From Patella vulgata (Eukaryota; Mollusca; Gastropoda; Patellidae), in contig NC_065882.2 in NCBI RefSeq assembly GCF_932274485.2, positions 8,291,390 through 8,355,389 of the forward strand: 64,000 nt of DNA, given 5' to 3'. A program made the position numbers and the translations under genes. Within the stretch, counting starts at the first letter, position 1. The number at the start of each line of letters is the position of its first letter. This document shows positions 35,145-49,700 of this stretch, piece by piece. A model generated the notes under the pieces. That model had not been told where the DNA came from. It ran no database searches and saw nothing but the letters and a program-made list of their open reading frames with translations.

Positions 35145-38100
35145 TCATAAACAAGATGATTGTTTTAGTGGTGAAATAATTTGGACTTTTGTGAGGCCCA
35201 ATTTGGAGAGAGAGAGAGAGAAATGGGGTTTTAACGTCCACTCGACGCAAATTAGGTCATTTCAGTACTAACACATTGTTCAATTTTTTTTTCAATAATT
35301 CGCTTGCGCGTAGGGGTCTTAAGCAGTGGGAGAAAACCAGAGAACCGGGAGAAACCCTACGAGGTTGGATAGGCGACCCTACTCTTTGTCACGTACAACC
35401 GGGAAATCGAAACCACGCCAGTTGACTCAATAACAGAACCTGTGAAACAGCGCGCACGTGCTAACCATTCGGCCATCTAACCCGCCTTTTGCTTTAAGCA
35501 TTTACACAAAGAAATGGTGGAGTAATATATGGACCGTCACACAACGAATAACCCGCGGAATTGGGTACGTGGGTTGAACGATGCCGAAGATAGAAAATAA
35601 TAAATCAAATGTCGGTTTTCGAATATTGAAAAATAATGGATATATGTCAACAGTTTTTAATCTGTCTGCGCAAGTGGGTGTGTGGGCCGAGATCTATACA
35701 TGGTTTAGTGTTTGGACACAAATGTTGAAATTTTGCAACGGTCTTTTATATGTTTGGGTTGACAGTTTAGTAAGTAGAACTAGATTTAAACCTATAAAAA
35801 CATTTGAAAATAACTCCCAATGGGCTTCATTTAACATGTGTTGCTTAATTTGAAGGCAGTGGAGAAAAAAAAGAGATCGCCCACTCTTCCATTAATTGCG
35901 TGGGTTGAAATCTCCCTTCCTCGAAAATGTTGTTATTCCGTATGTCCTATTGTTTACAGATCATGTGGGTTTACCATTGGCCACTGGATAAATAACCGCT
36001 CCCTGTTTCCCAGTCAAGATGCACCGTCAGCGATGCCAACATGGCAGGCGATCATTCGTGCTGAAACAAATCAAGTTGTCCTGATGAGTGGAGATGAAAC
36101 GGGGAAATTAATAGATAAATATTCAAGTGATGGTTTGTTATCTCAGTAATAAAAACACCCGGGGCCGTTTCACAAAGCATTCTCAGACTTAAAGTAGTTA
36201 AAAGTCTCCAACTCAATATCATCCAAAGTCTGCGACATTGAAAACACGAATTATTTGTCAATTTAAATCAACATTGATGTTGTGATCTTACCGGGAAAAG
36301 ATGGGCTTCTGGAAACCAATATTTAAGTAAAAAAAAAACCATTTTACCATTGGTACACGAATCGCGTGTCAGAATGCTTTCGAGCACCATTAGAAATTAG
36401 AGTAAAAACGATTGAATGCAAATTGGTTAATATACATTCATATTACATTATTATGTGCGTTGCGACCTATTTGTGTCAATTTCTAGGTCCCAAATGTTAG
36501 CAATTTAGCCCCTTTAAGTTGAGAATTTATTCAACTTTCAGTCACTGTTTATGAGAAATATCTTTGATCAAGAAACACAAAACTTTGCACATGGTTTCTT
36601 AATTATTGATGTATTTGATACATTAAAATAACCAAAGTTTTATAAAGGGCTATGTTTTAGTTAAAATAAGGTGAACAATTTTGAGTAAATTCTTAACTAA
36701 AGTCTGAGAATGTTTTGTGAACTCGGTGCCTGGCTTTATCTATATATATGTAGAAAACTTTACAATATCATGGGTTCAATACCCGAGTGGTTTCCATAGT
36801 AACCTTGGTGTCAGGGTGGTTGAGGAGATCAGGTGGGTAGGGGATGATCAGGTTGGTTCGGGAAATAAGGGAAATCATCAAGACAACCCCAACCAGCCTG
36901 ATCTCCTATCCAACTTGCCCGATCTCTTATCAGTCCATCGGGATCTGATCACCAACCAGCCTGATCTACCCAACTGGTCCGATCTCCTACCCAACTGGTC
37001 TGATTATCCTACCCAACTGGCCCAATACCCTATCCAACAGACCTGATCTCCTATACCCAACTACATCCCGATCTCTTCCTAGCATCTACCCAACAGACGT
37101 GATCTCCCCAACCGATCTGATGTTCTACCCAACAGATGTGATCTCCTCCCCAACCGACGTGATCTCCTCCCCAACCGACGTGATCTCCTTCCCAACTTAC
37201 GTGATCTCCTATCCAATAGACGTGATCTCGTCCCAACCGGCGGGGTCTCCTCCCCAACCAACCTGATGTTCCACCCAACAGATGTGATCTCCTCCCCAAC
37301 CGACGTGATCTCCTTCCCAACTGACGTGATCTCCTACCAAGCAGACGTGATCCCGTCCCAGCCGGCGTAATCTCCTCCCCAACCGACCTGATGTTCCACC
37401 CAACATACGTGTTTTGGTCCCCAACCGACGTGATCTCCTTGCCAACTGACGTGATCTCCTACCCAACAGACGTGATCTCCTTTCCAACCAACGTGATCTC
37501 CTGTCCAACCGGCCTGACTCCTAACCAACCGATCTGATCTCGTCCTGAATCTGCCTGCAAATAAAGTAGATCGTGAAGATTAACGCACCTGTAATCAGTC
37601 GGCAATCCTACTATCCACTGTCCAGTGACCTAATATGATTCGGGAAAAGAATTCAGGTCCGTAGTTAAAGGCTCAATACCACTCTTGTTGTAACTGAATA
37701 ATATGTCCCAATCTTTATTCTGGTTAACAAATTGTACTATTTTACAATATTCCAATTAATTGATGATACAAATTTCATCTTAACACACCTAATTTAAAAA
37801 ATTGGAAAATTCAACTAAATGATTTGAAAAGCCTAACGTAATCCTTTTCAAATGTGACTTGGATTTAAAAATATTTTCGAACCCTCTGGACAAGTAAAAT
37901 AGGATGTAATGGATAATTTACACAACAGGTGGGACACTTAAACATCTAATACTTAGAATAAGGCCATCATTTATTTTCTTGAGCTGTCAAGCCAGCAAGA
38001 GTGTTATTGTCTCTTTAAGGGGGTGGGGGAGGAGGGGCCCGTTTGTTGCTGGCTTCGTATTGCATCCAGTGGAAATGACACCAAAGGCGTCCATTGGGGG

Positions 38101-40021
38101 AACCGATTCTTTCCCCAATGGGCAAAGGCACCATTGGGTGCGCCAGATGTTTCCAGGGGAGGCAGCTGTCCCTCTTGCGCCCCCCGCCCACTAACTACGG
38201 GCCTGCATGTACTTGCAACTGATCACTGTTAGTCGCTCAGTAGGGAATAAACATGTACACACCGCCGCTGCCCTGACAAAATTCCCCACCTATCCTCACA
38301 TAGTAAATAATATAAACTTATTGTGGTTTCAAGAGATGTTATAACTCCTCCAACGTTATGAAATGAAATGGGGTTTAACGTCCTACTGTTCTGCTCCTAA
38401 CCTGGGTTAATGAAGACGGGCATACGCCATTCAGTGTGCTACGAGGGAAATATTGCCCGGGCAGCGGCACTACGGCCTACTCTTATATCGAATTCCAACT
38501 GCCAAGGGATCTTTTACGTGCACACCAATGTGTACACGGGACCATCCGAACGACTAGACAGCTGTCCTTGTCAGGCCCTCCATCCTGCATCACTGACAAG
38601 GGGGAACCACGCCAGAAACTTTCTCGGCCTATACAGGGATCGAACACCCGACCTCCAGGCTAGCGAGCCAGCGTCTTACCCATTTAGTCATCGTGATCCC
38701 GGGGTTAATAAAGCTGGGCATAGCAAGTGTTGCCCATACAGCAGTCTTACGTTGTTGTTCGTTGTGTTTAACGTCCGCTACACCGAAGGTGATATCGCAG
38801 ACAAGTTGTCTTATTTTCATTTTTATAATCTTAGCGCATGCGCAGGGGTCTTTCCTGTGGGAGGAAACCGAAGTCCCCGCAGTAAACCCACGAGGTTGAG
38901 AAGGCGCCCCTATCTCCAAGCCACATACCCTCACATAGAGATCGAAGCACGACACTGTAGACCATTAGGCCATCCCTCCCCCCCCACCCCCAACAGTCCT
39001 TCTATCTTCTCTTGTTTAAATACCCAACTGTTGGAGGGTCTTTAACGCCCTACCAATAGCGTTCATTAATGAAATTAAATGGGGTTTAACGTCCTACTGT
39101 TCTGCTCCGACTGGGCCATTGAAGACGGGCATGCGACATACAGTGTGCTATGAGGGGAAATTTTGCCTAAACAGCGGCACTCTGGCCTACTCTAATATCA
39201 CTAGCGAAACTGGTGCAGAAAATTAGATTTACGTGCGCGCCAATGTGTACACGGGACCTCGGTTTTTTTGTTCCATCCGAACAACTATGGGTTTCCCTGG
39301 TCAACCCCTCTGTCCTGCAACTCTGACAAGTTGGAACCTTGTCGAAAATTCCCGATATACTTTCTCGGTCCTCGCAGGGATCGAACACGGTACCTCCAGG
39401 TTAGGGAGAGAACGTCCCACTCACAGAGCCACCGGGTCTCCCTGTTTATTAAGGAATGTCGAGTTTAGAAATATGCGGACAATTAGAATGTTTAATGATG
39501 AATATTGATGGGCTTCAGTCTCTGATATTCCTAGATTTATCTTGTTTATTCCTCTTGTTTTCACTTAGAGAGATGCACGAGATAATTAGAATAAATATCA
39601 GTGACGTTGTTCTGGTTCTAAATTAAAGCACCCGTGTCGTTATACGTCATCAATATATCTAATTAAATATACACACACTGAATAATTCCGTTGTGCACGT
39701 TAATACAATGATTATTAATAAATATTATTTTCATTTAGAGCTCAAGGCTTATTTTTTCTATACATCAATGTCGATGCCTACTTCAACTTTAGCTATTGCT
39801 TGTGGAGAATGGACGGAAGTGGTGATTGTGTCTCGTGGCAATGATACCGATGATGTGTAAGTTATCTAATTTAGACGAGCGATATAATAATAGCGGTTAT
39901 TATATTTCTTCATGAATTTTACCTGGCGGCCATTTAATGCTATAAATGTCAGCGTGCACGTTAGCGCGCTCGATTCTTTAATAGTTTAAAGTTTTGACTA
40001 AAGGCCACGTTTCTGTTTACA

Positions 40022-40060
<39 letters not shown>

Positions 40061-40672
40061 TATTGCTGTCTTTCCTTAGGCCTTAAATGTTATATGAATT
40101 ATTAATTAGACATTAAAGGTACATTCGTTAAGATTTTAATAAAGAGTTGCTATAATAATTCAAAAATAGATGATAAAAAAGAAAATATTGAAAATTTCAG
40201 TCAAATTATTTTATTCTGGACGGAGTTGTCACTGTTGGAAGTTTGGACTAGAACTAGGCATCAACTGTGTCCGCACCGTCTACGAGAATTGTCGATCGTT
40301 TGATTGATAGACGATAACTCCACCCACATATTCTCGATTATTGAGTAACATTCTCAATGGCTATGATACCCTCGCTTGATAGACCTTTCATCACCATGGT
40401 CAGCCATTTCGGGGGGTTGGATGGCCGAATGGTTAGCATGTGCGTGCTATATCATAAGACCTGTCATTGAGTCAACTGGCGTGGTTTCGAACCCCCGGTT
40501 GTACGTGACAAGGAGTAGGGTCGCCTGTCCAGCCTCGTGGGTTTTCTCCAGGTCCCCCGGTTTCCTCCCACTGCTAAAGACCCCTATACGCGCCAGCGAA
40601 TTATTGAAATACAATTAAACCATATGTTAGTCCCGAAATGACCTAGTTTGTGTCGTGTGGACGTTAAATCCC

Positions 40673-40714
<42 letters not shown>

Positions 40715-43700
40715 GCCATTTCTTGATTTAATTTTGAATGGACGACTGTTTAAATCCAAGCTGTATCCAAGCCATCCGAGGTTCTACAGAGTTGATTTTG
40801 AGTTGTCCATGTAAATAAAGGTCTAATTAATAATTTCTATAACATCTGAAGCCTAAATAAAGATTTGCAATAGGCAGATTTAGCTCTTGCATAATGTATG
40901 TTTAATTAGCTTATCCAGACCATAATCAAGTCTCGATGCCATCGCTAGCCTGCGATGTTTAGTGGATTTGAATACCTTTTATGATGGATGATTTATTATC
41001 GTACCAACGAGGCTAGCCTAAATTGAATCGCTAATATCTCAGTTCAGAGTGAAGTATTTTGACTGAATTTTCAGCACATTCTGTTTTCATTATCTAATTT
41101 TTTAATTATTATAGCGAGAATTGTCAACTCTTTACCTTATGTTACCATATTCCCCTCCTTAAGCACCATTCCATTTTTAGGGGAATTAAAGGCCCATCTG
41201 TTTAATTGTGAATATAGTTGTATTTGACCGAATATACTGGGCCCTTATTCACGAAATTTTAAGAAATACTGCAATTCGATTGGCTGACCAGTAAAATCAA
41301 TTTGCATATATCTAATGAAGTTGCAGTATTTCTTAAAATTTCGGTTGTAACTCAGTTTAAGTTTTCGTGAATAAGGGCCCTGTTGTGTTAATAGTGAAAG
41401 ATATATACTGTACATTGTGTTTCGTGCCTTGAGCATGCAAGTGTATCGAAATTTGCGCATTATAAATATACCTTATTATTATTATTATTATTATTATTAT
41501 TTGATTAACACTTTAGATGGCGACGCCTATTTAAACATACATTATGCAAGACCTAAATCTGCCTATTGCAGGTCTTTCTTTAGGTTTGAAATGTTATCTA
41601 AGCTATTAATTAGACTTTAATTAACTTACCCAGACCATAATTAACTCTCGAAGGCATCGGATACTCGAGATGTTAACTAGATTAGAACGCCATTTCAAAC
41701 TTTAATTTAAAAATAGGAAAGCGAGGCTAAGTCTCGAATATACCAGGGCCATGGTTACCACAATGCACGCATCTTGTCAAAACTACAAACAATGATAACT
41801 GGGCTCAGAATGAAGTAACTTGAATGAAATTTTCAATATTTCCATTTTACATTATCTATTTTTGAGCTATAATAGCAAGAATGATTAGCTCTTTATCTAA
41901 ATCTTACATAATGTATCTTTAATCTATCGTCGGTGGGTGCCCTCTATTGAATATCCCAGCGTGAAAAACAGAAGACAACCAAAAACCAATTAAGGAATTC
42001 TAATTCTTAGTGTTTTATCGATTTTAACATCCTTATTTTCAGATCAGCCTTACCATCCTGTCGGAAGCATGGCGCGAACTGTCAGACGAATTTCTCCTCG
42101 AATAATATACTCCCTTGTCGCCTGTTCTTACCAGAGTCATTAAAAGATGCCGGAGAGGAATTAAATGTTTATTTACCCAGTTGTATGAACGCGGTGAAAG
42201 ATATTTTGGGTCCTCATCCATTTCAACGTCTGGACATTTTGATTGTTCCTGAATGTTTCGACAGTCTGGGCATGGCCAGGTAAATTAAAACACAGAGAGA
42301 AAGAGAGAGAGAGAGGGAGAGGGAGAGAGAGAGACGTCCACTCGACAGAAACTAGGTCATTTCGGGACTAACGTATGGTTCAATTTTATTCCAATAATTC
42401 GCTTGCGTGTAGGGGTCCTTAGGAATGGAACGGGGGGGGGGGCGGAGAAAAACCACGAGGTTTGACAGGCGACACCACTCCTTGTGGTAAATTAAAACCG
42501 CGGTAACGGTTTGTATGTTATAATTTTCCCATCTGGGTTTCCCCCTTGTCAGTTGTCCCGGACGGAGGTCTAGTCGTTCGGATGGGACGAAAACCCGATC
42601 TCCCGTGTACATGTTTGCGCGCAAGTAAACGAACCCCGGACTCTCGGAATTCAATTTCTCTTTTAACACACTGCATGACACATCCGTCTTCATTAGTGCG
42701 ACTGTTGAAGAAAAGTAGGACTTTAAACCTCATGCCATTTCCTTATTCATTATATTAACTACCGAAACGTTGTATATATAAACAATTGATAATCTATCAA
42801 TTAACTTTAAAACACCGGAAAATATTTCATTCATATGTTACGCGTATTGCACAATGAAGGATGTCTTGTCATTCATACGTATGGACTATTCCCAAGCATA
42901 CGTCATAATTGTAACAGGGAGACGGAGTGGTGTGACAGCACAAACATCTATTAACAAGGAGACAGGGCGGGGTAGCGTGACATCACAAACACCTATTAAC
43001 AAGGAGGCAGGGCGGGGGTAGCGTGACAGCAGAAACATCTATTAACAGGGAGACGGGGCGGGGGTAGCGTGACAGCAGAAACACCTATTAACAAGGAGAC
43101 AGGGCGGGGTAGCGTGACATCACAAACACCTATTAACAAGGAGGCAGGGCGGGGGTAGCGTGACAGCAGAAACATCTATTAACAGGGAGACGGGGCGGGG
43201 GTAGCGTGACAGCAGAAACACCTATTAACAAGGAGACAGGGCGGGGGTAGCGTGACAGCAGAAACATCTATTAACAGGGAGACGGGGCGGGGGTAGCGTG
43301 ACAGCAGAAACATCTATTAACAAGGAGACAGGGCGGGGGTAGAGTGACAGCAGAAACATCTATTAACAAGGAGACCGGGCGGGGTAGCGTGACAGCAAAA
43401 ACATCTATTAACAAGGAGACCGGGCGGGGTAGCGTGACACACAAACACTTATTAACAAGGAGACCGGGCGGGGTAGCGGTATAGCACAAACATCTACATG
43501 TATTAACAAGGAGACAGGGCGGGGGTAGCGTGATGACAGCAAAAACATCTATTAACAGGGAGACGGGGCGAGGGGTAGTAGGGTGGGGAGAATGTCAAAC
43601 AAACTATTTTACTCAAGGTTACCAGCACTGTATTAACAGTAGATATTCTTTGTGTTCATTCTCAGTCCTTAATATTGACAAATCTTTCTTGCTATTCTTT

Positions 43701-46700
43701 TACCAGAATGTCAATTTGAAGAATTTGTTTTAAGCTAGGTTCCCACTGTCGTGCAATGCGTTACGATAGGATTGCCCCTACTGAGTCCACGATCTGATAC
43801 GTTCGGATACGTTTCAATACGATCAACACGATTGCTACGACCTACCTCAATATATGATAAGACCTGATAGAATCACCACGATTACTCCACGATTAAAACC
43901 ACGATTTCAATCGTAGCACGAATCGTGACAGTGGAAACCTAGCATTAGTTCTGTGATAATCCTTCGGGAAATAGAATTTTTTTTTGTTCTTGGGCAGAAA
44001 CACAAACATGTCTATTTGTCATTGAGGGAAATGCTACAGACAATCTTTATTCCCCAAAAGCTCATTTAACGAAAGAAGAAAATGATGAATGATAACATCA
44101 TTGTGCGCTATAGGCGCCACTAGAATTATAAATTTATTGCGCGCTACGCACCACTAAAATAATAGAGACTTTTGGCAAGCGGATTTTTTTCCATCCGTAT
44201 CACGTATCCGTATCATATACGTGATACGTTGTGTCAATGGAGTTTTAGAGTTTTGGTGCAGATTTTCGCGTCGCGTACTTATGCATCGCTTAGCTGAGCT
44301 TAGTTCTATTACAGCTTGATGACAGAGTGTCTAGCCTAGAATTTCTAAGAGGGAGCGAAGTCGCTCGGCCGTCGCTGAGGTATTAAAAAGATTACTGGTT
44401 TCACTAATGTATCATTTCAGAAAGTTTATACCCCTTTACCATAGAATAAAATCATTTACAGATTGGCAAGGTCCCACCCAATATATTTAGCACGTAGATC
44501 AACCAGCATGCAGACAGACAGAAAAAGTATGAATGTTCCAAAAAAAAAACACCCATCAATAGTTGGAATAATAATGATTTAATTCAAGTCTTGATCATGG
44601 TTAAAATCACATCAAATATACGCCTTCTAGGATACACATCTTCTATATATACTAATATTTGTGACTGTCGTTTGTCTGTCTCTTTGTCTGTCTGTTCGGG
44701 GTTGGTGGCTACACTAGGTCTGCCCCGAGTCTGAAATTTGGGGCATAGGGGTAGCTCGGACCGGGGAGTAACATAGACCAGGTGGCGTTAGTCTACCACT
44801 TCCGGTTTCGGAGTTTTGACCCCCGAGCGAAACCGGGTTGGCGGCTACACTAGGTCTGCCCCAAGTCTGAAATTTGGGGTATAGTGGTAGCTCCGACCGG
44901 GGAGTAACATAGGTCAGGTGGCGTTAGTCTACCACTTCCGGTTTCGGAGTTATGACCTCCGAGCGAAGCCGGGTATCCTGCTAGTAGATTCATAAAAACG
45001 CTATGATATAACATTTCAGTGTCTAAAAGTAGCAAAAAGGACGGTAAAAAGACGACAATGTTATACGAAACTTTTCCGTATGAAAGCTGTTCGATACGTG
45101 CTTTCATATCCGTGTGCCGTATCACGTATGAGGAATACACAAACATTGATGACGTCACATGCACAATCCATACGCGATACGGACCAGAAATTTACGCTTG
45201 CCAAAAAAAAAAGTCTCTAATAACTGTATTGGGCGAACACGTAGTCTCTATCATCCAGAAAAATATAGGAGGTTCTGGGTGACCGAGACTAGTGTACACG
45301 TAGGTAACCATGTCAACTCTTACCGAAATATATGAACAAAAGGAATCCTACTATGTTTTATTTAATATACAGTTTTATTTTATTCAAAGGGAATTCCAAT
45401 CTGATATAAAGTATCTTCTTTTCAAAAGGAATTTCGATATAAGATATAGTTACGTTTTATTCTAAAGGCTGTTCAACCCCATTTCATTCATTCATTTTAT
45501 TAAAAAGGAATTCCAAGATGATTTACAGTTAAGTTGATGCAGAAAGAATTCCAATATATCGAGGAGAATCTCCTGCGAGTCTCTTTTTGATATCAAAAAA
45601 CCCCCCAAAAAACCCAAAAAAAACAAACCACAAGCCGATGTTGTTTTTTACTTTATCGACGAGTGTTTATATGTTTTGACATAAAAAAAGTATGAGATTT
45701 TATTTATCACTCAACCCTTTCTTACACGTACAAATAAATAAATATAATTTATTGCTATAGATTTAAATTTACCGAACCTGGGACCTGTTTCACGAAATTT
45801 TAACTAAGAAAAAATCCAAATTTTAGTAATTTGATTGGATAATATTAGATTGATTTTAGTGCTTAGCCAATCAAAATTAAAGTATCTACTAAAATTTGGA
45901 TTCTATCTTTAGTTAAAATTTCGTAAAACAAGGTCATGATTTTATTACGGCATAGTTATACATCATGTTTTGACAGCAAGCCAATACTTGCAAAGTCGTA
46001 TATATTGACCCGGTGGTTCCTTTAAGGTTATGAGGAGTATTGTAATTGTTTATGGTAAATGAGAACTTTTCTTATTGAACCCAAAAAGTAGTTCCTTTTT
46101 AATAAAAAAGTAGTTTCTTTTTAATTTGCCAATCAAATTCATGTAAAACGATGTTTCTTAAAGTTACAATTTCATATTTTTTAAGAAAGTCAAAACATAA
46201 TTATTTCTGTGTCTTTTGCTCAATAGGTGTCATTCTCACACTTAAAACTCATTTACACCGGAAATAATAACACAATTACCTCCCTTGTTTTCTGTTCTCC
46301 ACCATGGAGTAGTTATCTTCAAACGTTGGAATTTGAAGATGAAAATGATATTTTTGCCAATTTCTCAACTGGCAATAGTGAATTATAGGATTAATAGGAT
46401 TATTCTTTAACAAAGTGGGACTGTTTATAGATACCACCTATTTTAGGGCTTTGTTTTAATACATTTTAAAATATAACTTAAAAATATGAAATATTGTAAC
46501 TTTAGGAATTGTTAAAGTTATCACACAAGCGATATCTACTGTAGAATGTGTTAATGGGTGGTATTTTCAGGACCGTAACTAGCTCAGAGCAACGAGGGGA
46601 GGGGGGAGTGATCTCGGGGGTGCTGTAAAATTGAAGGACACTGTATATCTAGGGGTTTTTTTTGTGGTCGACAATTTTTTCACAGTGGGGGGGGGGGGGG

Positions 46701-49700
46701 GCGAAACGTTTTGCAGGGGAAGAGGGGGGTGTTGACCCCCTCCCCCCCTTAGTTACGGGCCTGGATATTATACCATCCCCGCTTTCTTGTTTTTGTTTTC
46801 CAGTCCCAGCCTTCTGTTTTTATCTCAGTCTGTGTTATCAGGTGACTATAGTATGTTTCATAGAGTAGCCCACGAACTTTGTCATTCTTGGTTTGGTCTT
46901 CTCATTGGACCCAAGGACTGGACGGAAGAATGGATGACAGAAGGGTTTTGTACATATTTAGAGGATATCGTCCATGCTAAAGCTCTGAAGGTAAATAATA
47001 TCGATTCCCTTGTGTCCCCAGTTTCATTATCTACGCTTACATGGCCAGGAGATTGATTAAAGTCGTTTGGGTTGAACTCAAAATCAAGTTTCCATTAAAC
47101 ATGCCCAATACGTTAAAGCTACCCAACACGTTAAAGCTACCCAACCCAATACGTTAAAGATACCAAACACGCTAAAGATACCCAAATACGTTAAAGGTAC
47201 CCAATGGGTTAAAGATAACCATGGCAAAACGTTAAAGATACCCAACACGTTAAAGCTACCCAACCCAATACGTTAAAGATACCCAACACGTTAAAGATAC
47301 CCAAATACGTTAAAGGTGCCCAATGGGTTAAAGATACCCAAAACGTTAAAGATACCCCAACACGTTAAAGGTACCCAATACGTTAAAGATACCCAATGGG
47401 GTAATGATACCCAATGGGGTAATGATACCCAAAACGTTAAAGATACCCAACACGTTAAAGATACTCAACACTTTAAAGATACCCAACCCGTTAAAGATAC
47501 CCAACACGTGAAAGATACCCAAAACGTTAAAGATACCCAATACGTTAAAGATACTCAACTCGTTAAAGATACTCAACTCGTTAAAGATACCCAATACGTT
47601 AAAGATACTCAACACGTTAAAGATACCCAATACGTTAAAGATACCTAACACGTTAAAAGGTACCAAACCCGTTAAAGATACTCAACACGTTAAAGATACC
47701 CAATACGTTAAAGATACCCAACACGTGAAAGATACCCAAAACGTTAAAGATACCCAATACGTTAAAGATACTCAACACGTTAAAGATACCCAATACGTTA
47801 AAGATACTCAACACGTTAAAGATACTCAACACGTTAAAGATACCCAATACGTTAAAGATACCCAATACGTTAAAGATACTCAACACGTTAAAGATACCCA
47901 ATACGTTAAAGATACCCAATACGTTAAAGATACTCAACACGTTAAAGATACCCAATACGTTAAAAATACTAAACACGTTAAAGATACCCGATACGTTAAA
48001 GATACCCAATACGTTAAAGATACTCAACACGTTAAAGATACCCAATACGTTAAAAATATACCCAATACGTTAAAGATACTCAACACGTTAAAGGTACCCA
48101 ATACGTTAAAGATACCCAATACGTTAAAGATACCCCACACGTGAAAGATACCCAATACGTTAAAGGTACCCAATACGTTAAAGATACCCCACACGTTAAA
48201 GATACCCAATACGTTAAAGATACCCAATACGTTAAAGATAACCCAATTCGTTAAAGATACCCAATACGTTAAAGATAACCCAATTCGTTAAAGATACCCA
48301 ATACGTTAAAGATACCCAATACCTTAAAGATACCCAACACGTTAAAGATACACAATACGTTAAAGATACCCAATGGGTCAAAGATACCCAAAACGTTAAA
48401 GATATCCAATACGTTAATGATACTCAACACGTTAAAGATACCCAATACCTTAAAGATACCCAATACGTTAATGATACCCCACACGTTAAAGATACCCAAT
48501 ACGTTGAAGATACCCATCACGTTAAAGGTACCCAATACGTTAAAGGTACCCAATACGTTAAAGGTACCCAATGGGTTAAAGATACCCCAATAACAAAGCA
48601 CTTTGCCGATCTAGGGTCTAAATTTCTCATCCAATTGACTTAAAATTTTAATCATTTCTGATAATTACTTCATGGGTTGTTACTCTTGATCATATTTACT
48701 CCAGTGGCGTAGATTATGGTGTGTGTGTGATTCAGTGTTAATATTATCTATAATTTCTGTGTTTCAGTGGGAGAGAGACGTCACCGACGAATTCATAGAA
48801 TTGCGATCTCTTTTACGTTATAAAATATTATCTAATGAACTTGAACATACAGAAGGTCATCTACAATTACTAAGGTAAAGTTAATTATTGCCCTATATGT
48901 TGTTTTATTTATTTATATATGTACCTAACGTGTTTTTATTATTATGCATATTTCATTATAGATCGAATCAAGTTAGTGTTTCTAATGAAGTTTAAAGGGA
49001 CAATAACACTCTTGCTGGGTTGACAGCTCAAGTACTAGATGTGTTAGTGTCTTACCTGTTGTGTAAATTATCCATTAAATCCTATTTTACTTGTCCAGAG
49101 GGTTCAAAAATATTTTTAAATCCAAGTCACATTTGAAAAGCTTTACGTCAGGCTTTTCAAATCATTTAGTTGAATTTTTCCAATTTTTTAAATTAGGTGT
49201 GTTAAGATGAAATTTGTATCATCAATTAATTGGAATATTATAAAATAGTACAATTTGTTGACCAGAATAAAGATTGGGACATATTATTCAGTTACAGCAA
49301 GAGTGACATTGAGCCTTTAATGTTTGTTTTTTATGTATATGCCTAACGTGTTTTATTGTTATGTATATTACAGACCTAACCAAGGCAGCGTTTCGAGTGA
49401 AAATGAGAAGTTTGTTAAACATGGTATGAATCCTGAGAAAGGTTTTATGCAAGTTCATTATTTAAAGGTGTGGATAACTTAGTGGGCTTAATTATTGTAT
49501 TGTATTTATGTCCCGTAAGTGGGGGTGGGGGGATGGTCGAATGGTTAGCGCGTGAGCGTTGTATCATAAGGTCTGTCATTGAGTCAACTGGCGTCGTTTC
49601 GATTCCCCGGTTGTACGTGACAAGGAGTAGGCTTGCTTGTCCAACCTCGTGGGTTTTCTCCGTGTCCTCCGGTTTCCTCCCACTGCTAAAGACCCCTACG

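Noticed and set aside
35581-35853. 90-codon open frame upstream of AOPEP exon 2
   Set aside because: Within intron 1, no family match; exon 2 has its own acceptor at 35957-35959.
37051-37528. Arg- and Gly-rich open frames on the minus strand
   Set aside because: By-product of the 21-bp minisatellite in AOPEP intron 2.
47316-48144. Long open frames of VKDTQY or VLGIFN repeats
   Set aside because: By-product of an 18-bp tandem repeat; open on both strands, with no start context or splice signals, inside an AOPEP intron.
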